The translations under genes were made by a program, and so were the position numbers. A stretch of 64,000 nt of DNA from JBEKOF01 sp049513975. Lineage in GTDB: Bacteria; Verrucomicrobiota; Verrucomicrobiia; Limisphaerales; Palsa-1400. Positions 7,468 to 17,600 of the stretch are shown here, in pieces. The notes under the pieces were generated by a model, which was not told the DNA's origin, did no database searches, and saw only the letters and a list, made by a program, of their open reading frames with translations. The DNA lies in contig JBEKVM010000008.1 of assembly GCA_049513975.1 (NCBI GenBank), forward strand, positions 1 to 64,000, given 5' to 3'. The stretch's first letter is position 1. Each line of letters opens with the position of its first letter.

Positions 7468-10400
7468 ATGTCAGTGCAAGTATCCAGTACGCAGGTCCGA
7501 TCCCAGGCGATACCGCCCGAGGTCGTGGGGTGTGGTGTACCGACAGAGAGCGTCAAGCTCTTCCGTGGCAAGCCTGAACCGGGGCTACTTAACTACCTTG
7601 ACTTGTGCCCCGCGAATGATGATCGCGGCACCAGCGTCCTGCCTGACGGCGTCGCGGAAAGCCGCGAGCGCCCCTTGCTTTACTTCATCACGAAGGACAG
7701 GCTTTCGGCAAATACGACGCGGCAGCAGGGTCAATTAAGCCGTTTGCGGCGGACGCTCGGCAGTCGCGGCGAGCGTGCGTTTCTTGCTGTGGTCGAGCCG
7801 GGGCTGGTGCGGGTCATTCCGGTCAGCCTCGATTCTCGCACACAGGATTGGAAAGAGTTTCGCCCGGACACTCCACAGGCCCGCAGTCTGTTTGCGCGGA
7901 TGGCGCTTGGCGAATACGAAGCCGAGGGCGCCCCGCCGGAGGCGGATTACGTTTATGAAGCCATGTTCGAGCTTCTCAAGGGAGTTGCGAAGAACATCGT
8001 CGAGGCAGGCACCGGCATAGAGCGCGGCGATGTTCTCTCCCTCGTGGGACGGGCGCTCTTTCTACGCTTCTTGTGGGATCGTGGGGTCGTAACTGCGGCG
8101 AACCTTAATGAAATCGCCCCAGAGGCGCAACGACTCGACGAGTGCTTCGCGGACGCCACCAATGCGGCGCACACTTGCCGGTGGCTCGATGACACCTTTA
8201 ACGGCGATTTCCTGCCGCTGTCTGAAATGGGCAGTCTGGAGTGGTTTCAGCGGGTGGCACCCGCAGGCAGCGAGGCATTCAAGGACCTGCGCGCCATTCT
8301 GCGAAATGAGGAACCGGCGGGCGGCGGTTATCAGCAAAGGCTGCAAATGGACTGGAGCATGTTCGACTTCGCCCATGTGCCGGTGGGATTGCTGAGTCAA
8401 GTATATGAAGGGTTCGTCTGGGAGTGGGAGCCAAAGGAAGCGGGCGAGACGAGTATCCATTACACGCCGCGCCGCATCGCGGAGTACCTCGTGGAGGATG
8501 CCTTTGACGGGATGCGGAAGGCGGGCAAGGCGAGAGTGCTCGATCCCGCTTGCGGAGCAGGCGTCTTTCTCGTGCTGGCATTCCGGAGGATTTACCGGGA
8601 ACGATGGAAGGAAACGGGACAGCGTCCTCAGCGTCAGGTCATCCGGGAGATTCTCAACAAGCAACTGCGCGGTTTCGAGATCAGCGAATCCGCGCTTCGC
8701 CTGGCTGCACTCAGTCTCTACCTGACCGCCATCGAAATCGACCCCAAGCCAACGCCGCCCGCCGCGTTGCGGTTCAAGAATCTGCGGGAGAAGGTGTTGT
8801 TTTACTGCCGTGGCAAAGATGACCCAGAGAAGGGACCGGTGACGGGCAGCCTCGATGTTCGAATGCTGGCAGGCCATCGGGGCCAGTACCAGATAGTGAT
8901 TGGCAATCCGCCTTGGACGAGCTTGGATGAATCCCAGAAAGATCTCGCCTCGACATATCATGCTATTGGCCGTGAGGTGCTTACTGAACGGAAACTCCCC
9001 GAACTGGCCGCGACTTTTGAGAACCCCGACAGCGTGCCAGACCTGCCTTTCATCTGGCGTGCGATGCAGTGGTGCGAACCGGGCGGGCGCATGGCGTTCG
9101 TCCTGCCCGCACGGCTGCTCTTCAAGCAGGGCGACATCGGCCAGCGGGCACGGAAAGCCGTCTTCCAAGCCACCGCTGTAACGGGAATCCTGAACTGCTC
9201 GAATCTTTCCGACACAAACGTCTGGCCGGGGATGCAGCAACCCTTCCTGCTCTTCTTCGCCCGCAACCGCTTGCCGAAACCGGACCATTCGGTGCGCTGG
9301 ATCACGGTCCATCCCGACGAGGCACTGAACGACCGTGGTGAAATCCGCGTGGATTCGAAGTCCATCGAGGAGGTGAGTGTCGAACAAACTTTCACCGAGC
9401 CGTGGTTGTGGAAAGCCCTCGCCCTTGGCACCGCGCTGGATATTGAGGTCGTACGAAAGGTGAAGCAGAGCGGCGGCTTGGCGTTGCAGGAGTATTGGGA
9501 GAAGCAATTGGGGCTGACCTTTCGCAAGGGCTATATCGTGGGAACCAAAGGCAATGCGGATGAATGCTCTTTTCTGGACGGCATGGCCGTGATCGAAAGT
9601 ACCCGCCAGTTCAGATTCAAGGTGGATATTGGCCGGCTAGATCGCCTTGAAAAGCCCGTTTTTGAGCGACCAAGGAAACCGGTCATTTATCAAGCTCCAT
9701 TGGTCATCGTCAAAGAGGCTCCAAGTGTCACCAGGCGAAACGGAATGGCTTGGTTGGCAACCGAGAATGTAGCATACAACCAAAGCTTCCACGCTGCGTC
9801 GGCCAAAGGGCACAAAGATGCCCTTGATCTGGTCCGATACCTACAGCTTCTCATACATACTAAGGTGTGGATCCATTATGCACTCCTGACGAGTCTTCAG
9901 TTCGGAGCAGAACGAAGGAGAATGCTCAAAGAGGACCTCGACGGGTTCCCCATCATTCCATGGGAAAAGTTAACGCATGAGGAGCGCACATTGATGCGAC
10001 AACTAAGCGGCCGCCTACTTTCCGAAGACATGACCGTCTTCCCTGACATTGACGCCTTCTTTGCCAGCCTCTATCGCCTCAAGCCGCGCGACATGGAAGT
10101 TATCCGCGATACGCTGCGTGTTGAACTCCCGTTCAAGTCAGTACGCGCAAGGGCGAGCGCGCCGCCAAGTCAGAAGCAACGCCGCGATTTCTGCATGCGG
10201 ATGGAGGGAGTGTTGCGTCCATTTTTCAAGCGAATCGGCCAAACAGTCTCGGTGGGTCCGTCGGCACTAAGCGGCGTGGCCGAGGATTGCCCGTTTTCGG
10301 TTTTGCGCATTAGTAACGAACGGCAGCTTGATTTGGAGGTAGACGATAACATTGCGAGGCAGGCCCTCGAAATGGCCAATCGCACTGGGGCCAGTATGGC

Positions 10401-10533
10401 GATTATCGAGACAAACACGCCGCGGAGCTGCTTCATCGGCATCCTCAACCACGCGCGGTACTGGACGGCTTCCCGGGCCCGCTTGTGCGCAATCCGGATG
10501 CTGCGTGACTCCATGGGGCCTTTTGAGGAATAG
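7468..10533 (+). CDS. N6-adenine DNA methyltransferase of an unclassified restriction/defence operon
   Basis: This large protein (1021 residues) has the gamma-class adenine methyltransferase layout: SAM-binding motif I DPACGAGVFL at Asp359 and catalytic motif IV NPPW at residues 480-483. An N-terminal region of about 330 residues and a C-terminal region of about 490 residues flank the core. The C-terminal half is a likely site for target recognition. It resembles type IIG/Eco57I-like enzymes in size and architecture, but I see no clear nuclease motif inside it. A separate PD-(D/E)XK protein follows after four bases. A type II-like restriction pair or a BREX-like methylase are alternatives. 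Confidence 0.75.
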   Translation: MSVQVSSTQVRSQAIPPEVVGCGVPTESVKLFRGKPEPGLLNYLDLCPANDDRGTSVLPDGVAESRERPLLYFITKDRLSANTTRQQGQLSRLRRTLGSRGERAFLAVVEPGLVRVIPVSLDSRTQDWKEFRPDTPQARSLFARMALGEYEAEGAPPEADYVYEAMFELLKGVAKNIVEAGTGIERGDVLSLVGRALFLRFLWDRGVVTAANLNEIAPEAQRLDECFADATNAAHTCRWLDDTFNGDFLPLSEMGSLEWFQRVAPAGSEAFKDLRAILRNEEPAGGGYQQRLQMDWSMFDFAHVPVGLLSQVYEGFVWEWEPKEAGETSIHYTPRRIAEYLVEDAFDGMRKAGKARVLDPACGAGVFLVLAFRRIYRERWKETGQRPQRQVIREILNKQLRGFEISESALRLAALSLYLTAIEIDPKPTPPAALRFKNLREKVLFYCRGKDDPEKGPVTGSLDVRMLAGHRGQYQIVIGNPPWTSLDESQKDLASTYHAIGREVLTERKLPELAATFENPDSVPDLPFIWRAMQWCEPGGRMAFVLPARLLFKQGDIGQRARKAVFQATAVTGILNCSNLSDTNVWPGMQQPFLLFFARNRLPKPDHSVRWITVHPDEALNDRGEIRVDSKSIEEVSVEQTFTEPWLWKALALGTALDIEVVRKVKQSGGLALQEYWEKQLGLTFRKGYIVGTKGNADECSFLDGMAVIESTRQFRFKVDIGRLDRLEKPVFERPRKPVIYQAPLVIVKEAPSVTRRNGMAWLATENVAYNQSFHAASAKGHKDALDLVRYLQLLIHTKVWIHYALLTSLQFGAERRRMLKEDLDGFPIIPWEKLTHEERTLMRQLSGRLLSEDMTVFPDIDAFFASLYRLKPRDMEVIRDTLRVELPFKSVRARASAPPSQKQRRDFCMRMEGVLRPFFKRIGQTVSVGPSALSGVAEDCPFSVLRISNERQLDLEVDDNIARQALEMANRTGASMAIIETNTPRSCFIGILNHARYWTASRARLCAIRMLRDSMGPFEE

Positions 10534-10537
10534 GCGC

Positions 10538-11308
10538 ATGGGATTCGGACTTTCCACTGATTGGACGACGAAGAGGGAGCGAGACTTTTCGCTACCTCAT
10601 CCGCCAGTCTCAGTGACAGTGTTCCTAATCCTTGAAAACGCTATCGCCACAGCATGGGGAATACTGCACACGTCCCCACCGCGCCCCTTCGATCCAAGAA
10701 CCGCGAAAGAGACTGACTTCACCACCCATTTGCATGAGATTCTCGAAGACCATCTATTGGATTCGAGCGTGGTGGATGGTTTCACATGCGAAGTGTTTTC
10801 CAGCATCAAGCGGCCGGAGGTGCGAAATTACGACGGAAAGAAAACGGGCAAGAAGCCGGACATGGTCGCTTATCTCGCGGATCGCCCTAACGTGAAACAT
10901 TCGCAGGATGGCATCTTCATTGAGTGCAAACCTGTGGATGCCGCGCACTCACTCCTCAGTGACTACTGCGATGCCGGGATCGTCCGTTTCATCGTTGGTG
11001 ACTATGCTTGGGCGATGACGGAGGCTCTGATGGTCGGGTACAACACAGCCCACGACAAGCCGTCTGCGGCATTGGTTCAGCCCTTCGCACAGCGCGTGAA
11101 TAAAGTCCGAGCTGTTGGCACGTCGCGAGACTGCGAACGCAGTCCGCATAAGCCTCCAGTCGCCATCACCCGACACAACCGCGACTTTCCACTGAGAGGC
11201 AGACAGGCGCCAGGTATTAAACTGCGGCACCTTTGGCTGGCTTCCCCGGTTTCCAATGGCACTGTGTTGGTGACCCCACCAGGAATTGAACCTGGATCAC
11301 AAGTTTAG
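10538..11308 (+). CDS. PD-(D/E)XK nuclease-like protein next to the methyltransferase
   Basis: The 256-residue frame begins at an ATG four bases after the methyltransferase stop. Residues KKPDMVAYL and IFIECKPV give Asp108, Glu129 and Lys131, the PD-(D/E)XK spacing, with an upstream helix containing KETDFTTHLHEILED. The likely role is the restriction or effector subunit for the preceding methylase. Domain-like sequence ends near LRHLWLA at about residue 235. The last residues (TPPGIEPGSQV) are only the antisense reading of tRNA-Arg, so the original stop may have been lost when the region joined the tRNA. Confidence 0.68.
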   Translation: MGFGLSTDWTTKRERDFSLPHPPVSVTVFLILENAIATAWGILHTSPPRPFDPRTAKETDFTTHLHEILEDHLLDSSVVDGFTCEVFSSIKRPEVRNYDGKKTGKKPDMVAYLADRPNVKHSQDGIFIECKPVDAAHSLLSDYCDAGIVRFIVGDYAWAMTEALMVGYNTAHDKPSAALVQPFAQRVNKVRAVGTSRDCERSPHKPPVAITRHNRDFPLRGRQAPGIKLRHLWLASPVSNGTVLVTPPGIEPGSQV

Positions 11309-11343
11309 GAAACTCGTGCTCTATCCTTTTGAGCTATGGGGCC
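11268..11343 (-). tRNA. tRNA-Arg (anticodon CCT), CCA encoded
   Basis: The minus strand folds as a complete cloverleaf. The acceptor stem is GGCCCCA/TGGGGTC, the D stem is GCTC/GAGC, the anticodon arm is CGAGT-TTCCTAA-ACTTG with anticodon CCT, and the T arm holds GGTTCAATTCC. The CCA end is encoded at 11270-11268. The 3' end faces the methyltransferase/nuclease operon, so the gene is a plausible integration site for it. Confidence 0.93.
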
Positions 11344-11733
11344 GGCCCGCATCCAATTTACCCCCTCCAGCCAGCGCGGCAAGAAGGAAGGTTGGAAATG
11401 CAAAATGCCGAATGCAGATTAGGGAATGTAAGGGAAAGACGAGTCACGGCTCGACGGAATCGCGCCCTGCCGGGGGTTGGCGCGTCCGGGCCGACTTGGA
11501 TTAGGATTAGGAATAAAGTGAAACCCCTCACCCTTGCCCTCTCCCCACTGCGTGGGGCGAGGGAATTGTCAAATCGCGTGGAGGGGCAAGGCGGGGTTGA
11601 TTTCGTGATTCCATTCCGGCATGCTGGCGGCTGCTCAAAGGCAGAGGGCCGTGGTTTTGGGCGTGCCAGGCGGCACATTAAAAAGTAAAGAATGCAGTGT
11701 GCCGGCAAAGAACGCCCCGCGTTTAACAACCTG
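11344..11733. other. Intergenic region with pieces of dispersed repeats
   Basis: No gene was seen. It contains an AATGCAAAATGC-type tract (about 11396-11412), a copy of a CACGGCTCGACGGA repeat (about 11448-11465, related to 53876-53890), a short GGATTAGGATTAGG tract (11497-11514) and a pyrimidine-rich CCCTCACCCTTGCCCTCTCCCC stretch. Confidence 0.6.
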
Positions 11734-12519
11734 ATGATTCGCGCGCAAAATTTGACCAAAATGTTCGGCCCGCTGGCCGCGGTGCGGGACATTTCCTTTG
11801 AAATCAAGGCAGGGGAGATCGTGGCGTTTCTGGGGCCAAACGGCGCCGGCAAGACGACCACGATCAAAATGCTCACCACTTTGTTGAAACCGACCAGCGG
11901 GAAGATTGAATTGGACGGGCTGGACCCGGCCCGCCAGCCCAATGAAGTCCGCCAGCGCTTTGGCATCGTCTTTCAAGACCCCAGTCTGGACGATGAGTTG
12001 ACGGCGCAGGAGAACATGGAGATTCACGGCGCTCTCTACAAGGTGGCGCGGCCGATGCGGGCCGGGCGCATCGAAATGCTGCTGAAACTTTTTGAGCTGT
12101 GGGATCGGCGGCGGGAACCGGCGAAACGCTTTTCCGGCGGGATGCGCCGGCGGCTGGAAATTGCGCGCAGCCTGCTGCACACGCCCCGGATCCTGTTTCT
12201 GGATGAACCGACCCTCGGACTGGATCCGCAAACGCGCAATCAGCTTTGGACGCAGGTCAGGAAGCTCAACGAAGAGGAGCGGGTCACTGTTTTCCTGACG
12301 ACGCATTACATGGAGGAGGCGGAACGGGTGGCGCAGCGGGTGTTCATCATTGATGGCGGACGCATCATCGCGCAGGGATCGCCGCAGGAACTGAAACAGC
12401 AGACCGGCTCGGCAACCCTGGAACAGGCTTTTCTGGCATTGACCGGCTCGATGATTCGCGAGGAGGAGGCCAATCCGACCGACCGGATGCGGCAGTTGGC
12501 CAAGGCTTGGAGGCGGTAA
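11734..12519 (+). CDS. ABC transporter ATP-binding protein (DrrA-like)
   Basis: The ATPase subunit of an ABC-2 exporter. It shows Walker A GPNGAGKTTTIKML, the signature FSGGMRRRLEIARSL, Walker B ILFLDEPTLGLD and the switch His in LTTHYMEEAERV. The C-terminal region (LEQAFLALTG) is typical of the daunorubicin-resistance/NodI branch. I use the ATG at 11734, giving 261 residues, because the family pattern starts at MIRAQNLTKMFG; an in-frame ATG 42 bases upstream is possible. The permease gene follows after four bases. The substrate cannot be told. Confidence 0.9.
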   Translation: MIRAQNLTKMFGPLAAVRDISFEIKAGEIVAFLGPNGAGKTTTIKMLTTLLKPTSGKIELDGLDPARQPNEVRQRFGIVFQDPSLDDELTAQENMEIHGALYKVARPMRAGRIEMLLKLFELWDRRREPAKRFSGGMRRRLEIARSLLHTPRILFLDEPTLGLDPQTRNQLWTQVRKLNEEERVTVFLTTHYMEEAERVAQRVFIIDGGRIIAQGSPQELKQQTGSATLEQAFLALTGSMIREEEANPTDRMRQLAKAWRR

Positions 12520-12523
12520 TTTT

Positions 12524-13270
12524 ATGAATGTCATCTACATCCTCTGGCTGCGGCAAATGAAACGCTACGTGCGTTCCCGGTCGCGGGTGATAGGCTCGCT
12601 GGCCCAACCGCTGCTCTACCTGCTTGGGATGGGCTATGGGCTGGGGCCGGTCTTTCAACGGGCCGGCATGGGCAGCTACGTCCAGTTTATTGCGCCCGGC
12701 TTGATCGCCATGACCATCCAATTCACCTCGGTGTTTTCGGGGATCGAGTTGATCATGGACCGGCAGTTCGGCTTTCTGAAGGAGACGCTGGTGGCGCCGG
12801 TGCCGCGGCTTTGGATCATATTGGGCCGGATTTTGGGCGGGGCCACGGTGGCCTTCCTCCAGGGATTGATTTTCCTTTTGGTTTGCCTGATCGCGGGATT
12901 TCGCTGGCACGACCTGGGCTCACTGCCCCTGGCCTTCCTTTTTATGGCCCTGATTGGGATGGTCTTCACGTCGGTCGGGTCGGCCATTGGTTCGATGATG
13001 AGTGATTTTCAAGGTTTTCAGTTTGTCGTCGGTTTCTTTATCATGCCGATCTTTTTTCTTTCGGGCGCGATGTTTCCGCTGACGAACCTGCCGCCGGTTC
13101 TAAGCCTGCTCACCCGGCTTGATCCGCTCTCCTATGGAGTGGATGGCCTGCGCCATTGCCTCAATGGGGTGGTTCACTTCGGACTGGGCACGGATGTGGC
13201 CGTGCTGGCGGTGGTGGCGGCGCTGATGCTCGCCTTGAGCAGCTACCTGTTCTCAAAGATAGAGCTTTGA
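12524..13270 (+). CDS. ABC-2 type transporter permease
   Basis: A 248-residue inner-membrane protein with about six hydrophobic helices. It carries the ABC-2 family features: an N-terminal cytoplasmic amphipathic start (YILWLRQMKRYVRSRSRV), then GFLKETLVAPV and, near the end, a conserved segment ending in LDPLSYGVDGLR. It is the membrane partner of the ATPase four bases upstream, so the two form an exporter of unknown substrate (drug, lipid or polysaccharide-type). Confidence 0.9.
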   Translation: MNVIYILWLRQMKRYVRSRSRVIGSLAQPLLYLLGMGYGLGPVFQRAGMGSYVQFIAPGLIAMTIQFTSVFSGIELIMDRQFGFLKETLVAPVPRLWIILGRILGGATVAFLQGLIFLLVCLIAGFRWHDLGSLPLAFLFMALIGMVFTSVGSAIGSMMSDFQGFQFVVGFFIMPIFFLSGAMFPLTNLPPVLSLLTRLDPLSYGVDGLRHCLNGVVHFGLGTDVAVLAVVAALMLALSSYLFSKIEL

Positions 13271-13295
13271 GTCAGGCGCCAGTGACGGGAGGCAG

Positions 13296-13381
13296 GGCGG
13301 GCAGTCCCCTGCCGCCGCACCTCCGTAATGCGACGTTGCTTCCTCTGCCAATGGCCGGCGGCGGGCAACGGAGTGCCCGCC
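13296..13381. repeat. Pair of GGCGGGCA hairpin repeats
   Basis: An imperfect hairpin (GGCGGGCAG, loop TCCC, CTGCCGCC) at 13296-13317 and a perfect one (GGCGGGCA, ACGGAG loop, TGCCCGCC) at 13360-13381 sit between the permease and the oxidoreductase. They belong with the GGCGGGCAG-GGGA-CTGCCCGCC copies at 53935, 55701 and 58338. Confidence 0.7.
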
Positions 13382-13460
13382 CTGCCATTCCCTTTTCCCC
13401 CATCACTGACGGGTTGCAGCTTTGACTTGCGGGCAGGGGGGATTGTGGCAAAATGGCCCC

Positions 13461-14570
13461 ATGACAGCACACCGCCAGAGCCGTCGTGAGTTCATCCGCA
13501 CAACCTCGCTGGCCGCCGCCGCCGCGCCGTGGCTGGCCGCGTTGTCCTCGCGGGCGGGCGCGGTTGACCCCAACCGCAAGATCGGGTTCGCCCTGTGCGG
13601 CCTGGGCGGGTTGAGCAGCAGCCAGCTCGCTCCCGCCTTGCAAACGACCAAACATTGCCGCCTGGCCGGCATCGTCACCGGCACGCCGGCCAAGGCCGTC
13701 GCCTGGAAGTCAAAATACAACATCCCCGACAAGAACATTTACAACTACGAGACGATGGGCGACATGGCCGGCAACCCGGACATTGACGTCGTGTATGTCG
13801 TCACACCCAATGCCTTGCACGGCGACCTGGCCATCAAGGCGGCCAAAGCGGGCAAGCATGTGCTGAGCGAAAAGCCGATGGAAGTGTCGGTGGAAAAATG
13901 CCAAAAGATGATTGACGCGTGCAAGGCGGCCAACCGGATGCTGGCCGTGGGCTATCGCAACCGCTTCGAGCCGCACACGATGGAATGCATCCGGCTGGCG
14001 CGGGAAAAGGTCTTCGGCCCGGTCAAAACGATTGAGGCCTCCTTCGGTTTCGCCATCGGCGATCCCGACCAATGGCGTCTCAAGCACGCTCTGTCCGGCG
14101 GCGGGGCGCTGATGGATGTGGGCATTTACGCGTTGCAAACCGCCCGCTACATCAGCGGCCAGGAGCCGGTGGAGGTTTCAGCGAGAGAGGTGAAAACGGA
14201 CCCGGCGAAATTCAAGGAAGTGGACGAGACGATGGGCTTTCGGCTCCAATTCCCCGGAGGCGTGACCGCCTCCTGCCAGACGACATTCAGTTTTTTCGGA
14301 TTGAACAGCTACACTGTCCGCGCGGAGAAGGGGTGGTTTGGGCTGGGTCCGGCCTATGGCTACAACGGGGTGCAGGGGCGGCGCAGCGACGGGCAGGCGC
14401 TGGATTTTGCGGAGGTGAATCAGTTTGCGGCGGAGATGGATGATTTTTCGCAGTGCATTCTGAACAACAAACCGACCATCGTGCCGGGCGAAGAGGGATT
14501 GCGCGACGTGAAAATCATGATGGCGATCTATGAGTCCGCCAAGACGGGCCAGCCGGTGAAGTTGGGATAG
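13461..14570 (+). CDS. Tat-exported Gfo/Idh/MocA family oxidoreductase
   Basis: A 369-residue NAD(P)-dependent dehydrogenase-like protein. The N-terminus has a twin-arginine signal (SRREFIRTTSLAAAAAPW), so it is probably exported folded. The Rossmann part follows (KIGFALCGLGGLSSSQLAPA), then the family motif EKPMEVSVEKCQKM and the C-terminal alpha/beta domain with GGGALMDVGIYALQTARY. I chose the ATG at 13461 because it places the Tat motif correctly. Verrucomicrobia often encode exported relatives that act on sugars; the substrate is unknown. Confidence 0.88.
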   Translation: MTAHRQSRREFIRTTSLAAAAAPWLAALSSRAGAVDPNRKIGFALCGLGGLSSSQLAPALQTTKHCRLAGIVTGTPAKAVAWKSKYNIPDKNIYNYETMGDMAGNPDIDVVYVVTPNALHGDLAIKAAKAGKHVLSEKPMEVSVEKCQKMIDACKAANRMLAVGYRNRFEPHTMECIRLAREKVFGPVKTIEASFGFAIGDPDQWRLKHALSGGGALMDVGIYALQTARYISGQEPVEVSAREVKTDPAKFKEVDETMGFRLQFPGGVTASCQTTFSFFGLNSYTVRAEKGWFGLGPAYGYNGVQGRRSDGQALDFAEVNQFAAEMDDFSQCILNNKPTIVPGEEGLRDVKIMMAIYESAKTGQPVKLG

Positions 14571-14682
14571 GAGGCCGTTTCAAATTGCGGAATGGGGATG
14601 GTTCACCCTCCGCCGCGGTTCGGCCGCGAAGGAGGGCGGCTTTCCTCGTTCAGCGTTCTCAATTCCAAACGCAAAATGCTTT

Positions 14683-17600
14683 TTACTGTCCACTGAACCA
14701 GACGCTGGAACTGCCGCCGCGATTGAGCCGGGCGTAGTTGGGAATGGCGAGGAGGGGGCTGGCGTTGGTGTAGGCGCCGGTGATCTCCCAGAAACCGCCG
14801 AGCAGGCTGGCGTGCTGGAGGGACAAAGGAGCATTGGAGGCAAGCACCAGGCCGGTGGATTGATCCACACTCTCGATATTGTAGATCAGCGGCCCATACT
14901 GCAGGGCCACCAACCCCACATTGGCCGCCACATTGGCGGAACATTTGATTCGCTGAACCGCCATCGGCAACGCCAGGTCCACGCGGTCGCCCGCCGTCCA
15001 CGACCGGGTGATGACGGCATAGCCATTGGCGACCGCCGGCGAAATGGGCGACCCATTCAAGAGGATGGAGGCCAGGCCGCTGATGGCGGGCGCGGGAGTA
15101 TAAAGGGCGCTCATGGTCCGGTTCGGCTCGCGGATGAACAAAGTGAAGTTGGCCGGGGAGGAGGGGTTGACGGTGACGGCCACGGTGTTGGTCCAGGGAT
15201 AATCGGTGGCCTGAACCATCGTCACCGTGGCGCCGGCGATGTTGGAAATGGTCACGCTGCCGCCGAGGAACAGATTGAGATAGATGGCATTGGAGGAGCG
15301 GGCATAAATCCAGGTGGGCAGTTCGAAGAGGGTTCTGGCGGCATTGCCATAACAGCAGGGAACACCCGTCCACGAAACGCGCGCCGCGCTGGAATTGAGC
15401 GGGTTGGGATAGAAGATGTTGCTGGCCTGGTCGTCAAGGGAGCCGAGGACTTCATTATAGAGGACGTTCTCCATGAGGTCGGCATATTTGGCATCCTGAT
15501 AAGCCAGGTTCATCTTGTGGAAGAAGAACAGCGAGCCGCAGCCGGCGCAGGTTTCGCAATAGGAAGCGTTGGGCAGCGAATAGTTGTTGCCAAAGCCCTC
15601 GGAGGTTTCGCCGCTGCCCGCCCCGCCTGTCAGATAGTATTTCTTGTTGACGAAATTATCGAAGAGCGACAGCGCGGCGCTTTCGTCATCCAGGGATTTG
15701 GTTTCGATGGCCACATCGGCCACGCCGGAACACAGGTACTGGCTGCGCACGGCGTGCCCCACGACCTCATATTGCTGTTTGACGGGCGACTGGCTCTGGT
15801 CGTAGCCGGCGCCGTCGTTTTCCGCCGCGTTGGCGGCAGGAGTGCCCCGGCAATCAATCAGGAACCTGGCCAGGTTGATGTATTTCTGGCCGTTGGTCGG
15901 TCCCTCGAATTCATTGACGAAGCGTCCGAGATGCACCAGGGCCTGTTCCATGTTCTCATGTCCGTCGAACCAAATCTTGAGGCCCGGCCCCAGATTGGCG
16001 CACCAGCAATCGGCCAGCTTTTTGGCGGCGTTGTAGAAGGTGGGATCGGTCCGGCCCGTGCTCAAATAATGCGCCAGACCGGCTTCGATAAAATAGCCGC
16101 CGACGTAGCCTTCATGATCGGTGTTAATGGTCCAGCGGCCAAGACCGCGGAGGGTGGTGTAAGTGTGCAGATAGCCGTCGGACTCCTGGGCGCGCAGGAT
16201 TTGTGGAATCCAATAAGCCAGATTGGTCTGGAATGCGGCCTGCGCGGCGAGGATGGCTGGATCCCCCTGCGCATTATAGGCCAGGGCATAGCTCATGGCT
16301 TCGACTGTGTTCAAGGTGTAGGCGTCCGCCCAGGGGTCCGCATTGGGCACGGTATAGGCCCGTCCGGCCAGTTTGTTGCCGGCCTGGATGAAACTGTTGA
16401 TGTTGCCCTGCGCCAGATTGGTGTTGTTCAATTGCGAGTAAAGGTGGGGGATCCAATGGATGAGGGTGTTTTTCAGCCGGTAATTCCAGAGCGAACTGTT
16501 GATGAGGTAGGAATTCTTTTCCACATACACCGGCAGGGCATGGGCCTCCGGAAACGGCGGCGCCACGGTCAATTTCAGCGTGTTGCTGCTGTAGTATTGA
16601 CCATCAAAGGCCGTCAATTGCAGCAAGGCCGTGCCTGGAGACCCGCCGACGGCGGCGCTGGTGATCAAGGCGCCGGCATTGCTGAAGGTGACGGTGTTGG
16701 CGCCGGAGGCCAGACCCCACGCCCCAACCGGGTGGAGGTAAAGTTTGCCGTCGTCCTGCACGGTTCCTGTCAAATAAGTGTTTCCGCCCACGACCACATC
16801 GCGGTCCACGTCGCCGCCCACGTTTGGGGGAAAGTTGGCCGAAGCACCGGTGTCATAAACCTTCCATTGCAAAATGCCGGTGGACTGGGTCCCGGCGGAA
16901 GTGAACAACAGCCGGAGCGCCATGGTGGTGACGGGTGTAAAAGTGGTCGTGTTATACTGGTTGGAGGCCACCCCCAGCCCGACCGGGTTGCCCACCAAAT
17001 CCCAGTTGGTCCCGTCCCAGTATTCGAGGCTGCAGGAGGTTGGCGCGGAGATGCCGGCGCCATCCTCCCACCAATAAACGTCCATCCGGGCGGTGTTGAT
17101 GGGCTGGCTCCAGTCGTATTCCACCCATTGCGTGCCGGTTTGCGGCCAATTGCCGTAGGCTCCCTGGCTGTCGTCGGCGGCGCTGGATGGATTGTAACCA
17201 CTGTTGATGACCCCGAGTGTTTGCCACGGCGAAACATAGGAGGTGGCTGGCGTGGCCAGCGGACCGAGATTGATGCCGGGCGGCAGCGAATCAAATTGGG
17301 CGATGCGGTAGAAACCCGCGGGCGCCATCGCGCCGCCGGGTTGAAGATACGACATTAGAGAGTTGGTGGCCAGAACGGGGATCGGGAAAAGATTCTCCCA
17401 GTTCGCCGGCGTCAAGGAAGCGGCGTATTGCACGACGTAATACTTGGTTGGATTGCTGTTGAAAGTAATGTCTACATTGGTCCCTTGCACCGACGCCTGC
17501 GCCAAAAGCGGAGGCGGAGGCGGGCCGAGCTGGACCAGAAAAACGCGGTCGCCCACCAAGATGTTGCACGCATTGTCCGGCCCGCCTTGTTCTCCCAGGA

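Noticed and set aside
8062..9507. 481-codon minus-strand frame inside the methyltransferase gene
   Set aside because: Antisense shadow of a gene with clear SAM and NPPW motifs.
14812..17358. 848-codon plus-strand frame antisense to the GH127 gene
   Set aside because: Gly/Val/His-rich shadow; the opposite strand carries the glycosidase motifs and signal peptide.
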